In this document: piece by piece, positions 63,844 to 64,000 of the stretch
How positions within the stretch are numbered: position 1 is the stretch's first letter
How the letters are laid out: every line of letters starts with the position of its first letter
Assembly (NCBI GenBank): GCA_913061315.1
Contig: CAJXUC010000015.1
Location: 1 to 64,000 of the forward strand
Direction: 5' to 3'
DNA length: 64,000 bases
Origin: an uncultured Gammaproteobacteria bacterium
GTDB lineage: Bacteria; Pseudomonadota; Gammaproteobacteria; GCA-001735895
Made by a program: the position numbers and the translations under genes
The notes under the pieces: generated by a model
Told to the model about the DNA's origin: nothing
What the model saw: the letters and a program-made list of their open reading frames with translations, nothing else
Databases searched by the model: none

Positions 63844-64000
63844 TTAGCTCGAAACTTGGTAACTATCTATAACACGTTGAAGCTCTGCGGCTGAGGATGA
63901 CACTTCTAAAGTGGATCGAGTAATAGATTGAATACTGTCAGAATTGTTACTCGTTATGTCACCAAGCTGCCTGATGTTAGTATTCATACCATCTGAAATT
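63844..64000 (-). CDS. Methyl-accepting chemotaxis protein, C-terminal end (partial)
   Basis: The minus-strand frame entering at the window edge reads ISDGMNTNIRQLGDITSNNS, IQSITRSTLEVSSSAAELQR and VIDSYQVSS before the stop. The S-x-x-ISxxxxxxxxxSAxEL spacing and alternating S/T/A heptads match the last methylation helix of chemoreceptor signalling domains. Only 52 codons are present, so class and sensory domain are unknown. Confidence 0.72.
   Translation of the reverse strand, partial: ISDGMNTNIRQLGDITSNNSDSIQSITRSTLEVSSSAAELQRVIDSYQVSS

Noticed and set aside
1..64000. Reassignment of TGA to a sense codon
   Set aside because: Several broken frames contain in-frame TGA, but intact genes use TGA as their stop (for example the sensor kinase at 1950-1952 and the YacL gene at 20221) and TGG for Trp, so these are better explained as lesions.
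1..64000. tRNA or rRNA genes
   Set aside because: I looked for T-loop-like GTTCRANNC motifs in cloverleaf context and for rRNA signatures in intergenic DNA and found none convincing; a tRNAscan run would be decisive.

Overview
This window looks like chromosome of a low-GC, probably marine and cold-adapted gammaproteobacterium. The taxonomic pointers are a YacL/UPF0231 protein, a decayed YheT gene, UmuDC, endonuclease VIII and a complete CcmA-I cytochrome c maturation operon. A large DUF3494 ice-binding protein and an Mrp-type Na+/H+ antiporter fit cold salt water. I cannot name the genus. The first 35 bases are Illumina Nextera adapter, so base 1 is an untrimmed contig end and not biology. 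I saw no rRNA, tRNA, CRISPR array, prophage or intact insertion sequence.

Layout. 0.2-2.5 kb: MASE1 sensor kinase and FixJ-type regulator, coupled by an ATGA overlap. 3-7.8 kb: a GlyGly-CTERM-like surface protein, a PhyH oxygenase and an RNase J-type nuclease. 8-20 kb: a Fur-box-preceded DUF2325 gene, a cysteine-dioxygenase-like cupin, a frameshifted prolyl-tRNA deacylase, a 2OG oxygenase, a SnoaL-like gene with an internal stop, gamma-glutamyltransferase, a kinase plus class-III PLP enzyme pair, and a second Fur-box locus with a half-length HemS protein. 20-30 kb: YacL, a serine-glyoxylate-type aminotransferase, small envelope proteins, a ketopantoate-reductase-like enzyme with a probable ATT start, an MFS carrier and an alpha/beta hydrolase-OsmC fusion. 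30-36 kb: ice-binding protein with a cluster of palindromes upstream, a transposase remnant, umuDC and nei. 36-42 kb: a PhyH oxygenase divergent from a SAM methyltransferase and an EgtD-type histidine methyltransferase, followed by two EamA permeases. 42-44 kb: NfeD/SPFH pair and BluB. 44.4-51.8 kb: rearranged Mrp antiporter operon. 52.7-55.3 kb: cbiB and cobQ behind a likely cobalamin riboswitch. 55.4-62.7 kb: rhodanese and ccmABCDEFGHI. 62.8-64 kb: a YheT pseudogene and the tail of a chemoreceptor.

Functional themes. Iron and heme: two loci with Fur-like boxes. Cobalamin: BluB, CbiB, CobQ and the riboswitch. Sodium and proton homeostasis: Mrp. Cytochrome c biogenesis: Ccm. Small-molecule modification: three PhyH-like oxygenases and an orphan EgtD neighbourhood.

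Most notable: the EgtD neighbourhood has no EgtB and instead has a second methyltransferase and a hydroxylase, so it may make a modified histidine betaine other than ergothioneine. Gene decay is also prominent, with several broken genes that simple ORF calling would miss (yheT, prolyl-tRNA deacylase, a SnoaL-like gene, an IS91-type fragment). All functional calls come from reading motifs and remembered family sequences; no database search was run.
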